This document shows, in pieces, positions 47,232 to 57,883 of a stretch of DNA of 64,000 bases (position 1 is its first letter; the number at the start of each line of letters is the position of its first letter). Under the pieces are notes generated by a model that was given only the letters and a program-made list of their open reading frames with translations, did no database searches and was not told the DNA's origin. Origin of the DNA: Paenibacillus sp. D2_2 (GTDB taxonomy: Bacteria; Bacillota; Bacilli; Paenibacillales; Paenibacillaceae); contig NZ_CP133605.1 of assembly GCF_031199965.1 (NCBI RefSeq), forward strand, positions 1,086,501 through 1,150,500, given 5' to 3'. A program made the translations under genes and the position numbers.

Positions 47232-47904
47232 TTCTAGAAGAGAGATTGAGGCTATGATCTTTGATCTGGACGGGGTCATTACGGACACAGCGAAATATCA
47301 CTATGAGGCCTGGAAGCTGCTAGCGGATGAGCTGGGTCTTCCGTTTGACCGGGCGTTCAATGAACAGCTTAAAGGGATCGACCGAATGGCTTCCCTGGAG
47401 AAAATATTGAGTCAAATGCCAGATGGTGGCGCTTCAATTACGATGGAGAAAAGGGTACAGTGGGCCACTGAAAAAAATAAAAACTATCAGCGTTTGATAG
47501 AAGCGGTTGACGAAACGGAGATTCTACCTGGTATACTTGATCTATTTCGTGAACTCAAACAGCGGGGGATTGCCATTGGACTTGCTTCCGCCAGCCGCAA
47601 TGCTGGTACGCTGGTACGGCAATTGAAAGTGGATTCTTACTTTGATGTGATTGTCGACCCGGCCTCTGTCGCTCATGGGAAGCCGGCGCCAGATATTTTC
47701 CTCAAAGCTGCCGAAACGCTGGGCATCGTGTCTAAATACTGTGTCGGCGTAGAGGATGCAGAGGCAGGAATCCGGGCGATCAAAGGAGCAGGGATGTTTG
47801 CTATAGGTGTAGGCGATAAGCAGACATTGGCCGAAGCAGATTATCTCGTCTCAGAGACAGCTCTACTCTCCTTGTCTGAAATAGAACGTCATTTTAGACA
47901 ATAA
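47224..47904 (+). CDS. pgmB: beta-phosphoglucomutase
   Basis: Converts the beta-glucose-1-phosphate made by GH65 phosphorylases to glucose-6-phosphate. 226-aa HAD-fold enzyme: nucleophile Asp in FDLDGVITDTAKYH, cap-domain LKGIDRMASLEKIL, LASASRN, HGKPAPDIFLKAAE, and VEDAEAGIRAIKGAGM. TTG start overlapping the GH65 stop by 8 nt, RBS AAGGAGGG. The pair argues for an inverting GH65 enzyme. A strong terminator follows. Confidence 0.95.
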   Translation: MSDSRREIEAMIFDLDGVITDTAKYHYEAWKLLADELGLPFDRAFNEQLKGIDRMASLEKILSQMPDGGASITMEKRVQWATEKNKNYQRLIEAVDETEILPGILDLFRELKQRGIAIGLASASRNAGTLVRQLKVDSYFDVIVDPASVAHGKPAPDIFLKAAETLGIVSKYCVGVEDAEAGIRAIKGAGMFAIGVGDKQTLAEADYLVSETALLSLSEIERHFRQ

Positions 47905-47916
47905 CGCATAAGTATC

Positions 47917-47953
47917 AACCTGAACCGAATCGAGTGAATCGGTTCAGGTTTTG
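47917..47953 (+). terminator. terminator after pgmB
   Basis: Perfect 12-bp stem AACCTGAACCGA/TCGGTTCAGGTT with a short T-run. Confidence 0.82.
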
Positions 47954-47982
47954 CATTAATGTAACACAACGGGGGATGGAAT

Positions 47983-49781
47983 ATGCTGAAATGGAAGCGT
48001 TTTCGAGATCGCAGCATCCGGCAGAAAATGTTTATGACCTATGCGCTGCTAATGATAGTTCCACTTTTGCTAATCAGTATTTCTTTTTATACATATGCCA
48101 TGTCCATCTTCGAGACTCGTATTGTAAAGTCGTTTGAGGAGACGAACCTGCAAATGATTTCGACTGCCGATGCTTTCGTGGGCAGTATGATCAAATCATC
48201 GGAGCAGCCATTTTATGATGAGAATCTGATGACAATTTTAGCGAAGGATTATTCCAAATCCGCCTATGAGACGTTTGAGAAGAGCATGGATTTCCGCTAT
48301 ATCAGCGACAACGTCTTCAAAAATTTAATGACATTCAATCCAAGCATCGATTCGATCCTGATTTATCCAGAGAACAGTTCGTTGATTTACCGTAGAGGGT
48401 ATAACACGACCTTTAATTATAAGTACACTCCAGTACATGAACTGTGGTACCAGCAGATTATTGACAATATGGAGAAGCCGGTATTGATCGGCCTGCACGA
48501 GGAAAAGCAGATGTATACCAAGCCCAGAAAGGTGCTGTCCGTAGGTCGGGTCCTGGTAGATGCGGACTCGTATCAGAAGGTGGGTGTACTGCTTGTTAAT
48601 TTCCGCGTGGATCAGCTGGAGAAATTGTTTAGCGGACTGGATAACAAGCGGGATGTCAATCAGTTCATAGTGGATGAGCAAGGAACGGTGATCTTCAGCA
48701 CGACGCCGGGGATGATCGGGAAAATATCACGCAGCCTCTTGCGCAAATTCAGCCGGATAGTAAGGACTACTATATAGTTCGCCACGAATCTAAAGTATCC
48801 GGGTGGCAATTTTACAGTGTCATTCACCGCAATCAGCTGTTTGCCGAGATCAATAAGCTCCGTGATTTTACAGTACTACTGTTCGTTCTGCTCGTAGCGA
48901 TTGGATTTTTCATCGCATTTCTAGTATCCGGAAGCATCTCGAATCCGATTCGAAGACTCAACTGGTTGATGCGCAAGGTGGAGAAGGGGAATTTTAATGT
49001 AGTTGCCCAACAGGATAGCCTAGATGAAGTCGGTCACTTATCCCGTACCTTTAACAGGATGACAGGGGAAATCAAAGAACTGATCGAGCAAATCAAGCTG
49101 GAGGAGAAGAAGAAGCGGAGCGCCGAGCTGAACGCCCTGCAGAATCAAATCAATCCCCATTTTATCTATAACACGCTTTCGGTTATTAAATGGATGGCTC
49201 AGGCGCAAATGGCCGACAACATTACGGAAGCGATTGATGATATGATCAAGGTTTTGTCTTTCTCTACTCGAAGTACGCAGGAGTTTGTTTCCATTAAAGA
49301 GGAAATGGAGTTTATCCGCAACTATGTCGAATTGCTGCAGCTTCGTTATTATAGCGTATTTGACTGTAAGATTGATGTTGCGCCGGATGTGATGCACTAT
49401 AGAACGCTGAAATTTATGGTCCAGCCTTTTGTGGAAAATGCGGTTTTTCACGCTTTTGTCAGCCATGACCGCCCTTATAAATTGTACATTTGTGTAGGAA
49501 AAACGGATGGCGATGATGTTCAATTCATCATCCGTGATAACGGGATCGGAATCCGGCAAGAGCAGCTCCATCAGCTGCTGCAACAGGAATGGTCTGACAA
49601 GGAAACAATGAACTCGATTGGCATTGGCAACGTTTCACGAAGACTGAAGCTGCATTATGGAGAAAAGTACGGGGTAACCATGGAAAGCACGGTAGGCGAA
49701 GGAACATCGGTGTGCATTCGCATTCCAGCGATGGAGCAGGATCCTGTATCCATTCAGCCAAGGAAAGAGGGATTGATATGA
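47983..49781 (+). pseudogene. sensor histidine kinase (YesM-like), frameshifted
   Basis: About 599 aa restored. Helix 1 (MTYALLMIVPLLLISISFY), Cache-like external domain, helix 2 (VLLFVLLVAIGFFIAFLVSGS), HAMP, phospho-acceptor region LQNQINPHFIYNTL and HATPase_c (VQPFVENAVFHAF, GIGNVSRRLKLHYG). It breaks at 48718-48724 (GGGAAAA). One more G or A reads ENITQPLAQIQPDSKDYY (or KNITQ) and continues through helix 2. It overlaps the regulator by 4 nt and likely senses the glucan oligosaccharide. Confidence 0.87.
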
Positions 49782-51368
49782 GAATCATGATTGTAGACGA
49801 TGAGACTTTTATCAGAGTGAATTTCAAGACATTTCTGGACTGGAAGCAAGAAGGCTACGATCTCGTGGGTGAAGCGGCTAATGGGGAAGAAGCTCTAAAA
49901 AGATCGAAGAACTTCAACCTCATGTCGTATTTCTCGACATTCGGATGCCGGTACTCGACGGACTTGGCGTGCTTCGGCAGCTGAAGCAGAGGAATGCTCC
50001 CTGTAAAGTAATTATTCTTAGCAGTCACAACGAGTTTGACTATGCCAGGGAAGCGCTCAGACTGGGAGCCTGCGACTACATTCATAAGCCTAATTTGACA
50101 CGAGCTGCGGTGTTTGAAGCATTGGACCGGGTTAGGATACAACTCAGGCATCATGTTGAGGATCAGCTTCCTGTGCAGCAGGAGAAGAATCGTAACGATC
50201 TGAAAACACTCTTTTTACGTGATTTGGTTATCGGTGTAATTCGTCATAAATGGGAGATCGACCAGAAGACGGAGCTGTATCAGTTGGGGCTTAAGCAGCC
50301 TAATGTATGTTGTATTGTGATGTATATCGATGACTATGAAAAGGTGACGAAGCGGTATAAAAGGGGAATGGAGCATTTGCTCGGATTCTCGATCCTGAAT
50401 ATTTTGCATGAGGTATTAAGCCGGTATGATGAGTTGGAATTGTTTCAGATGAGTCCGAAGGAGCTCGTAATTCTCCAATCCTTTTCTAGCGTGAGAAGTA
50501 TGCATGAAATACTGGAGGAACGCTGGAGATTGGTCCACAAGATTGAAAAGACGTTGAAGAAATTTTTGAATGTTCATGTCAGCTTCAGTATTAGCGGATT
50601 GCATTCCCGACTCCTAGATATCCCTAAGGCTTATCATGAAGCGCAGGAGGCAGCAGAAACGCTGTTTTTTGAGGACCGCAGCAATGTTGTATTCTATGAA
50701 CGGCTTGTATCCGGGATGATAAATCTATGGCAATGCTGGTCTCATACGAGCAGCGGATCAGGAAGGCGATCACGGAAAAGGAAATAGCGGAAGCGATGGC
50801 CATGATCCATGAGTTATTCGCAACGATCAAAGAGCGGCGTCCGGCAGGGCGTCATGAAATATTGGACTTATGCGTCAATTTGTATTATTTAATTCAATCC
50901 CATCTGAAAGAAGAGAGTACAGGAGGAAAGTCTGCCGGCGTACAGGAGTTGATGTCCGCAGAACGGGTTGAGCGGCTGCACCAGCTGCTTATAGAGGAAC
51001 TGGAGCAAATCTCGCAAAGTCAAGCGGAGGATGCCACAGCCTCCAATTACAAGATCAAGCGGGTACTCGACTATATTCATCAGCATTATGACCATGATTT
51101 GACACTTGACGAATTGGCTAGTTATGTTGGATTGAACAACAGCTATCTCAGCAGAATTTTTAAAGAACAAACCGGTTCTATGTTAGTTCCCTATATTAAT
51201 CGTTATCGAGTGAAGAAGTCTCTGGAGCTGCTGAAGGATGGAAAGCTGAAGACGTATGAAATTGCAGAGAAGGTTGGTTTTAACAGCACGGACAACTACT
51301 ATATCAGCTTCAAGAAGATGTACGGGCTTCCGCCGAATGAATACCGAAAAAACTACATGGGAAAGTAA
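49778..51368 (+). pseudogene. AraC-type response regulator (YesN-like), two frameshifts
   Basis: About 530 aa restored. Receiver domain starts MRIMIVDDETFIRV; A5 to A6 at 49897-49901 restores ALKKIEELQPHVVFLDIRMP, including the phospho-acceptor Asp. A second break at 50713-50715 (GGG to GGGG) reads RLVSGDDKSMAML and leads to the AraC HTH domain (YIHQHYDHDLTLDELASYVGL, KVGFNSTDNYYISFKKMYG). It is the obvious candidate activator of sites A, B and C; site C overlaps its stop codon. Confidence 0.88.
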
Positions 51369-51427
51369 AAAATCACGGGGATATGTAAATATCTTCTGTT
51401 TGCCTCGTTATCCGTGCTAGCTAAGAT
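51365..51427 (+). promoter_or_regulatory. tandem-repeat operator and promoter, site C
   Basis: GTAAAAAATC (51365) and GTAAATATC (51385) 20 nt apart, then TTCTGTT, and a TAAGAT -10 box at 51422-51427, again 37 nt after the second repeat start. Drives the binding-lipoprotein gene. Confidence 0.72.
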
Positions 51428-51479
51428 GAGAGTAACACCTCTCAAGGTGAATCTACTGAAAATAAAGGGGTAGTGACAA

Positions 51480-52757
51480 ATGAGAAAGAAGGCATTCCTG
51501 TTACTGTGCGCCCTAATGCTAGTGCTGACGACGGCAGCATGTGGGTCCAAATCCACATCCACTAATGGCGGTACGAACAGCACTTCAAACGGCGCTAAAG
51601 AAACAAACGTTGAGAAGAAAGAGACCGTTGAGGTGACGATGGCTTATTGGGCCAATGCTTCAGAACAAAAGAACTTTGAATTTATGATCAATGGTCTAGA
51701 GAAAGAGTATCCAAACATAAAAGTTAAAATGCAAATGTACCCGACCAGCGATGAATTCTGGAAAGCGATTCCATCGGCGATTGCTGCCGGAGTAGGTCCG
51801 GATATCATTGCTATGTCAGATGAAGGTAACTATGAATATATCAAAAAAGGTGTTCTGGCTCCGCTGGATGAGCTGATCACTACGGTAGGATTTGATAAAG
51901 AGCGAATTACATCATCGCTGTATAAAGGCTGGACGGATGATAACAAGCTGTACGGTATTCCTTATGATTCATCGACTTCCATGCTCGCCATCAACAAAGC
52001 AATGTATGAGAAATCGGGAATCACAAAGCTCCCGGAAACGATGGATGAAGTTGTTGAACTGGCCAAAGCTATGACGACGAAGGATGTTAAAGGGATTATC
52101 GGTAGTATCGATCCATTCCACATTACCCAATATGTACACGCTTTCGGCGGAGATTGGGGCTTTGGAAAGACGATTAACTCCAAAGAGAACATTGCCGGCG
52201 TTCAGTTCTTTGTTGACCTGTTCCTGAAACACGGCGTGGCTATCGCTCCGATTGAGGTAGGCGCTCCTTGGGACGGTGAAGTATTTAGCCAGGAGAAAGG
52301 TGCAATGTCTACGGCAGGCCCATGGTATGTAGGCCACTTGAAAGAAGCGAATCCAAATATGCAAATGATCGCTCTGCCAATGCCTAAAGGCACAGTAGAA
52401 GCACAAAGCGCTTATTCGCACGGATTGTCCGTTCTGGCAGGCAGCAAGCATAAAGAAGAAGCTATGCAAGTTATCAAATATGCACTACGTGACGAGGCAC
52501 AGTTGAACGCGATTGAGGCGGTTGGATATTCTCCTGCAGTATCTTCCTTGCTTCCTAATTACCTGGAGAAGAACCCTGAGCTGAAGCCTGTATTCGACAA
52601 CATGGAGAAAGTGGGAATGCCATTTGCATATCCTGAGCAAACCAAGGCGTTCCATGCAGATCTTCTTAAAGGGGTAGAGGAAATTATCTTTAAGAAAGAT
52701 GGATTGACTGTTGAACAGTTGCTGAACGATCTCCAAAGCAAGTACGGAGAGAACTAA
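51480..52757 (+). CDS. sugar ABC transporter substrate-binding lipoprotein
   Basis: Extracellular family 1 binding protein, 425 aa. Lipobox TAAC near residues 18-21 after MRKKAFLLLCALMLVL, then a Ser/Thr/Asn-rich linker. Conserved stretches include GPDIIAMSDEGNYEYIKKG, LYGIPYDSSTSMLAINKAMYEK and AMSTAGPWYVGHL. RBS AAAGGGG. Serves the permeases at 42964-44729; the shared operator and terminator show it is expressed as its own unit. Confidence 0.92.
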   Translation: MRKKAFLLLCALMLVLTTAACGSKSTSTNGGTNSTSNGAKETNVEKKETVEVTMAYWANASEQKNFEFMINGLEKEYPNIKVKMQMYPTSDEFWKAIPSAIAAGVGPDIIAMSDEGNYEYIKKGVLAPLDELITTVGFDKERITSSLYKGWTDDNKLYGIPYDSSTSMLAINKAMYEKSGITKLPETMDEVVELAKAMTTKDVKGIIGSIDPFHITQYVHAFGGDWGFGKTINSKENIAGVQFFVDLFLKHGVAIAPIEVGAPWDGEVFSQEKGAMSTAGPWYVGHLKEANPNMQMIALPMPKGTVEAQSAYSHGLSVLAGSKHKEEAMQVIKYALRDEAQLNAIEAVGYSPAVSSLLPNYLEKNPELKPVFDNMEKVGMPFAYPEQTKAFHADLLKGVEEIIFKKDGLTVEQLLNDLQSKYGEN

Positions 52758-52760
52758 TTT

Positions 52761-52802
52761 AAAAAGGCTGGACTTTGGATCATCAAGGTCCAGCCTTTTT
52801 TA
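52761..52802 (+). terminator. terminator after binding protein
   Basis: AAAAAGGCTGGAC-CTTTGG... pairs with GGTCCAGCCTTTTTT. Some read-through into the large SLH gene starting 27 nt later is likely, as no other promoter is obvious. Confidence 0.88.
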
Positions 52803-52828
52803 AAAAAATGCAAGAGAGGAGAAGAATT

Positions 52829-55800
52829 ATGAAGAAATCACTTACCACGGGCATATCCAAGATTTTGCTCATGTGCTTGCTGATCACAACGATCGGCCCG
52901 ATATACCCTGCTCTGGCAGCGGATGATCTTCAGGCAACAGACGATCTTCAATTTATGGAGAGCAAAATCCATGGGGAAGTCAACGGGGAATTCCCGCTGA
53001 ATTTCACCCAAGTAGGGGACGTGGATTGGCTTCATCTGAAAGCAGGCGAAGGCAATTTCATTCAGATCAAAAAGGCGGGACAATCATCGGTTACCTTCGA
53101 CGTATATGGAGATAACACTACGGGAACCGAAGGGAAATTGAATAAGGGTAGTGATACGAATTACATGTCTTATTCCTGGACGAACGGAATGAAGGGATAT
53201 GAAGCTTCAGCAAATGACACCGGATTCACCGTGTTTTATCCAGAGAAGAGCCGTGATCCTGGATCTTATGAGAATGTAGGTTGGAATGCCGAGGTCGCTC
53301 CACAGCCAAAGGATTCAACTATTATATTTGGCGTTGGCATGTGGGAGGCTGAGATGGATGTCAAAATTTATTATGATAAAGACCTTCAGTATTCCCAGCC
53401 AATTAGTGCAAGAGGGCCTGCCAAGGTATTCAAATATCAATTCAAAGTGCCAGCAAACAAGAAGGTGACAATAGAGGCAAGGCAAACGAAGACATTTTCT
53501 GGTTATGGTAATATGTCATTCTCCGGCTTGGCTGTAAGCAGTCAGGACATAGCTGACAGGCTTGAATTGCAGAACTTATACAATGAAATTAAGGATATAA
53601 CCCAGGGACTGTATACAGATGCCACCTGGAAGCCTTTTGCAGATGCTAGGGACAAGGCTAAGAGTGTTCTTGCTCAACATCTTGCAACACAAGGCATTGT
53701 TGATAGCGCTCTCATTGAATTATCAACAGCACAACAAAATCTAGAGAAGAAAGATACAAATATTCAGATAGACTTCATGGGGAATATATCTGGCGGATAT
53801 ACGTTTGGTTCTAAAGGGGACCAGCAGGACAGATATCAAACATTTACCCCAAAAGAAAGCTTTGAAATGGAATTTGTTCAAGTAAAGGTAGTTAAAGAAC
53901 ATGAGCCGGTTAGTGATCTGGTTGTGAGGCTGTACGAAACAAATGAACAAGGATTGCCGACAGGATCGGAATTAGTAAAAGAAAAGGTGAGAGCGGATCA
54001 GGTTATAAGCAACGAAATTATAACTGTTCCATTGACTTACTCTCTTCAAGAAGGCAAGCGTTACGCAATCGTATTAACTCAAGAAACTCTTGGCACTGGA
54101 GAATACCGTTGGTATATCATGCGGCCAAACTCGGAATCGAACAGTGAGTTTTATGGCAAATCAGTATCGGGCAATTTCCAATCGGAAGCTAGTCTTGGAA
54201 CAGGGTTGATGCGGATTATTCGGAAGAGTAACGTAGATCGTAGTCCTCTTCAAGAACTGGTAAATGACATTGAGCAATATAATTGGAAGCTGTTCACCGT
54301 AGCAACATGGTCTCAATTGGATAGCGTCCTGAAAGAGGCTAAAGAACGCTTGAGTGATTTAGATGCAAAACAGGAAGACATTGACTCGGCCAAAGACAAG
54401 TTGAAAAACGCATTTGAAAGCCTACAGCCGGGCTCAGGGTTAGATAAGGTAGCGGGCATCATTGGAGCCATCAGCAGTGTGAACTTGAATGGATATATGA
54501 GCGAATCGAAAGATGCTTTGGAACAAGCCATTCAGGACGCAAAAAACTTAGGAAATACAGCGTCAGATAAAGACCGGATTAAAGCGTATTCCAAAGTGTT
54601 GAATGCCTTGGACGGATTGAAACCGGAGGGGAAATATACGTATGAATCCCATCCGAAAATGACAGCAGCTTTTGGCTTTGAAGGCGATAAGAATGCTACT
54701 ATCGCATTCCTTGACGGATCGTACCAAATCGGCGGTACCCGTCCGGAAAAGCATGGGCCTGTCGCTCCAAAGCAGATGGTGACCTTTGGTGTCACGGACG
54801 CAACCGACGTTAAATGGTATAATGCCGAAGGTTATTTACCGGTATTTATCCACGAGTATTCCAAGGACAGTATGGATTACAAAATCGAATCGTTCGGCAA
54901 CAAGCATACAGTAGAAGGCAAAGATTATGTCATCGACTATTCGAGAATGACCGTTACGAACCATTCGAATGAAACACGTTTGCTGCCTGTTGTGTCCAAA
55001 AACTTGATTCCACTCAATATAGCAGCAAATCAGAAGTATACGATTGAACCTGGCGAGACGATTCTCAGAGACTATGTTATTGAAGCGGATAAGTATGAAT
55101 ACTTTGATGAGGGCAAAACCACGTTCACTTCATTAACGGTAGAGCAAGTAGCCAGCCAGGGTGATTTTGACCAGAATTACACCTCAATGAAATCGTACTG
55201 GGACGATCGGCTGTCGAAAGTGGTTAATATCGATTTGCCGAATAAAGAGCTGGTGAATGCTTTTAAAGCAGGATACATCTATACGATGATCATTAAAGAT
55301 GGTAACTATCTGCATGTCGGGGAGAATGGGTATGCGAGATTGTATTCCCACGATACGATCGGGATTTTGATTCAACTGATTCAAAGCGGAGATTTTACTC
55401 ATGCCAAGGATTATTTGAGAAGCGTTCCATTAACCGGGGGAATCAATATCGAGACCAGGTGAAGTGGACGGCAACCTGTATTGGGATGCCAACTGGAAGC
55501 TTCCTTGGGCATATGCTGTATATTTAAGCAAGACGGGCGACACATCTATATTCAAAGACCACATGACTGCAGATGATGGAACGGAAGGTACCGTGTTCGA
55601 TAAGAGAGTCAAATACAGTGCAAGAAGTATCCATGATGATCGTTTAGGCGATGACGGCATTATGAAGGAAACGTATGCGATCGACGACCCAGGCTATTGG
55701 ACGGTTGACAACTATGCTGCACTGACAGGTCTTGCTGCGTATGAATATATTACACGCGAGTTGTATAAAGTTGAAGGAGATCAAAGTTATCTAGAGGAAG

Positions 55801-57761
55801 CGGATTGGGCTAAGCAAGAATACGATGATCTATTGACGGCGTTCTCAGCTAGATTACAAAAAACAATTACAGACAATAGCCTGAACTATATCCCGGCTTC
55901 TGTGATACAGACCAATGATCAGAACCGGATGAAGCAACCTAAAGATGCTAACTGGGCTTCCATGTTCATGGGAGGAAGATGGCTATGGGATGGATACTTG
56001 TATGGGGCGAACCAGCCTGAGGACAATATCAACCTGCAGAAGCTGGACGATACGTATACTTATGGTATTGAAAGACGTACCGCAGCGGGCGTAACCGATT
56101 CACCGTATAACTTTGGCGGTTACCCTCACGGTTATTATTCCAGTTCTTATAATGCCGGATATGGCAGTGCTGCGCTTCGCGGAGAGCAGTATAGAGACAT
56201 GGGTATTAAAGCTTATGAGTTCATGCTTGAGAACTCCATGAGTGGACCATTCAGTTGGTGGGAGGGTGTTGATTACCCTAAGGAATCAAGCCCTTGGGCA
56301 GCAACCAACGAGAAGCTTGGTGTTCAAAATACTCCGGGTGGCGGCGGTTCAGCCCAGCATATCTGGGGTCAGTCCGTTAATTCTAAAATATTGGTCGATT
56401 CCTTGATCTCAGAGCGTATTTACGATCAGAATAAGAAATATGAAATTATCGTAGGCCGTGGTATTCCGAAAGAGTGGGTTACTGATGGGGATAATAATAA
56501 CAATGTAGTGGCTAAAGTTCATAACTATCCGGCATTCCAAGGTGGTAGAGTCGGGTACGATGTAGAAAGAAAACACAACCAGCTTAATTTCACTTTTACA
56601 ACGGATCTCTCCAAAGCTCAGGCAGACACAAGCAATGCAGTCTTTAGCATTCAATTGCCTAGCATGGTCAACAACATTCTAGCGGCTTCCGTGGGCGAAA
56701 TCGACAATTCCAAGGGAATCGTCACCGTTCCGCTCAGCATGAAATCGGTCACAATCACGCTAAGCGATCTGCCAAAACCTCCGGATGTTGAATTGGATAA
56801 AGAAGCCCTGGAAATTGGATTTGCTACAGGCGATTCCAGTGCATCCGTCACCCAAAATGTAATCTTGCCGAAACAAGGACAGAGTGGTAGCGTGATTACC
56901 TGGTCTTCCAGCAATCCGAAAATTATTTCGGAAACAGGTAAAGTAATTCGTCCATCAAGCACCACTCAAGTTACGCTGACAGCTACATTGACCAAAGACG
57001 GCAAAGTGGTACAGAAGAGCTTCTTGTTAATGGTGATCAAGGCAGATGATCAAGGAAACCCTGGAAATGGCGGGGGCAACAGCAATAACGGTAACAATGG
57101 CAATAACGGTAATAATGGTAACAATGGAAACAGTGGTAACAATGGAAACAGCGGCAACAACAGCAATAACGGTAATAATGGAAGCAACGGTAACAATGGG
57201 AACAATAGCAGCAAGCCTAAGTTCAAGGACATCACTGATCATTGGGCGACCGAAGCTATTATTACAGCAGTAGAACGTGGAATTGTCAATGGCTATACAG
57301 ACGGAACTTTCCGTCCGAACGCCGAGGTAAGTCGCAGTGAGCTAGTGGTTATGTTTGGACGCGCATTGAAGATTCCTGAAGAAAATGTACCAGCTCTTTT
57401 ATTTAAGGATACCTCCAGCATTCAGGAATGGGCGAAGTCCTATGTTGCCATTGCGGTTAAATCTGGACTTGTTAACGGATATGAAGATAATACCTTCCGT
57501 CCTAACAGCAAGGTGACCCGGATGGAATTTGTAGCCATGGTCGCAAGAGTACTTGATTTGAAGACAACTACGAATGAATCCCTTCCTTTTGCTGATACTG
57601 ATCAAATCCCTGCATGGGGGCAGAAATATGCTGCAGCAGCTTATGAAGCAGGTCTGGTTAGAGGCAAAGGTAATAACAAGTTTGCTCCGAACGATACCGT
57701 GACAAGAGCGGAAGCAGTCACCTTGCTTCTTCGGATGTTGCAATATTTAGCTTCCGAATAA
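52829..57761 (+). pseudogene. giant SLH-anchored putative glycosidase, frameshifted
   Basis: About 1643 aa restored. Signal peptide (1-30); beta module distantly like those of 35667 and the GH31 protein (VDWLHLKAGEG, GNMSFSGLAV; about 40-235); three FIVAR-like helical bundles with an intervening beta domain (about 245-600); a probable (alpha/alpha)6-type catalytic region (about 605-1315) with YARLYSHDTIGIL, EVDGNLYWDANWKLPWAYA, MKETYAIDDPGYW, GGYPHGYYSS and WWEGVDYP; Ig-like domain (about 1320-1402); Asn/Gly linker; three SLH repeats. Frame changes at 55455-55456, where CC should be C (INIETGEVDGN), the only insertion in the window. I cannot place the catalytic region in a named GH family. 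Confidence 0.8.
57060..57210 (+). repeat. Asn/Gly linker repeat
   Basis: About 50 codons of AAT/AAC, GGT/GGC and a few AGC, encoding an (N-G-N) type low-complexity linker between the Ig-like and SLH domains. Trinucleotide-type repeats, prone to length change. Confidence 0.85.
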
Positions 57762-57792
57762 AATTGTAGACGGTACAAAAGTAAAAGTCAGT

Positions 57793-57836
57793 TAAACGGC
57801 CTTAGTCCTGAGTTCGATTGGACTGAGGCCGTTTAG
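57793..57836. terminator. terminator between convergent genes
   Basis: TAAACGGCC...AGTCC pairs with GGACT...GGCCGTTTA, serving the SLH enzyme and possibly glgP. Confidence 0.8.
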
Positions 57837-57883
57837 TTTCTTCTTCCTTTGAATAACCGATTGGATTCCATTAATCTTCACTT

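Noticed and set aside
49897..49901. Programmed frameshifting in the regulator and kinase genes
   Set aside because: There is no conserved slip site plus stem-loop; the same lesion type occurs in unrelated genes.
57027..57242. Long open frames opposite the Asn/Gly linker
   Set aside because: They are by-products of the repetitive codons, give Leu/Pro/Val monotony and have no RBS.
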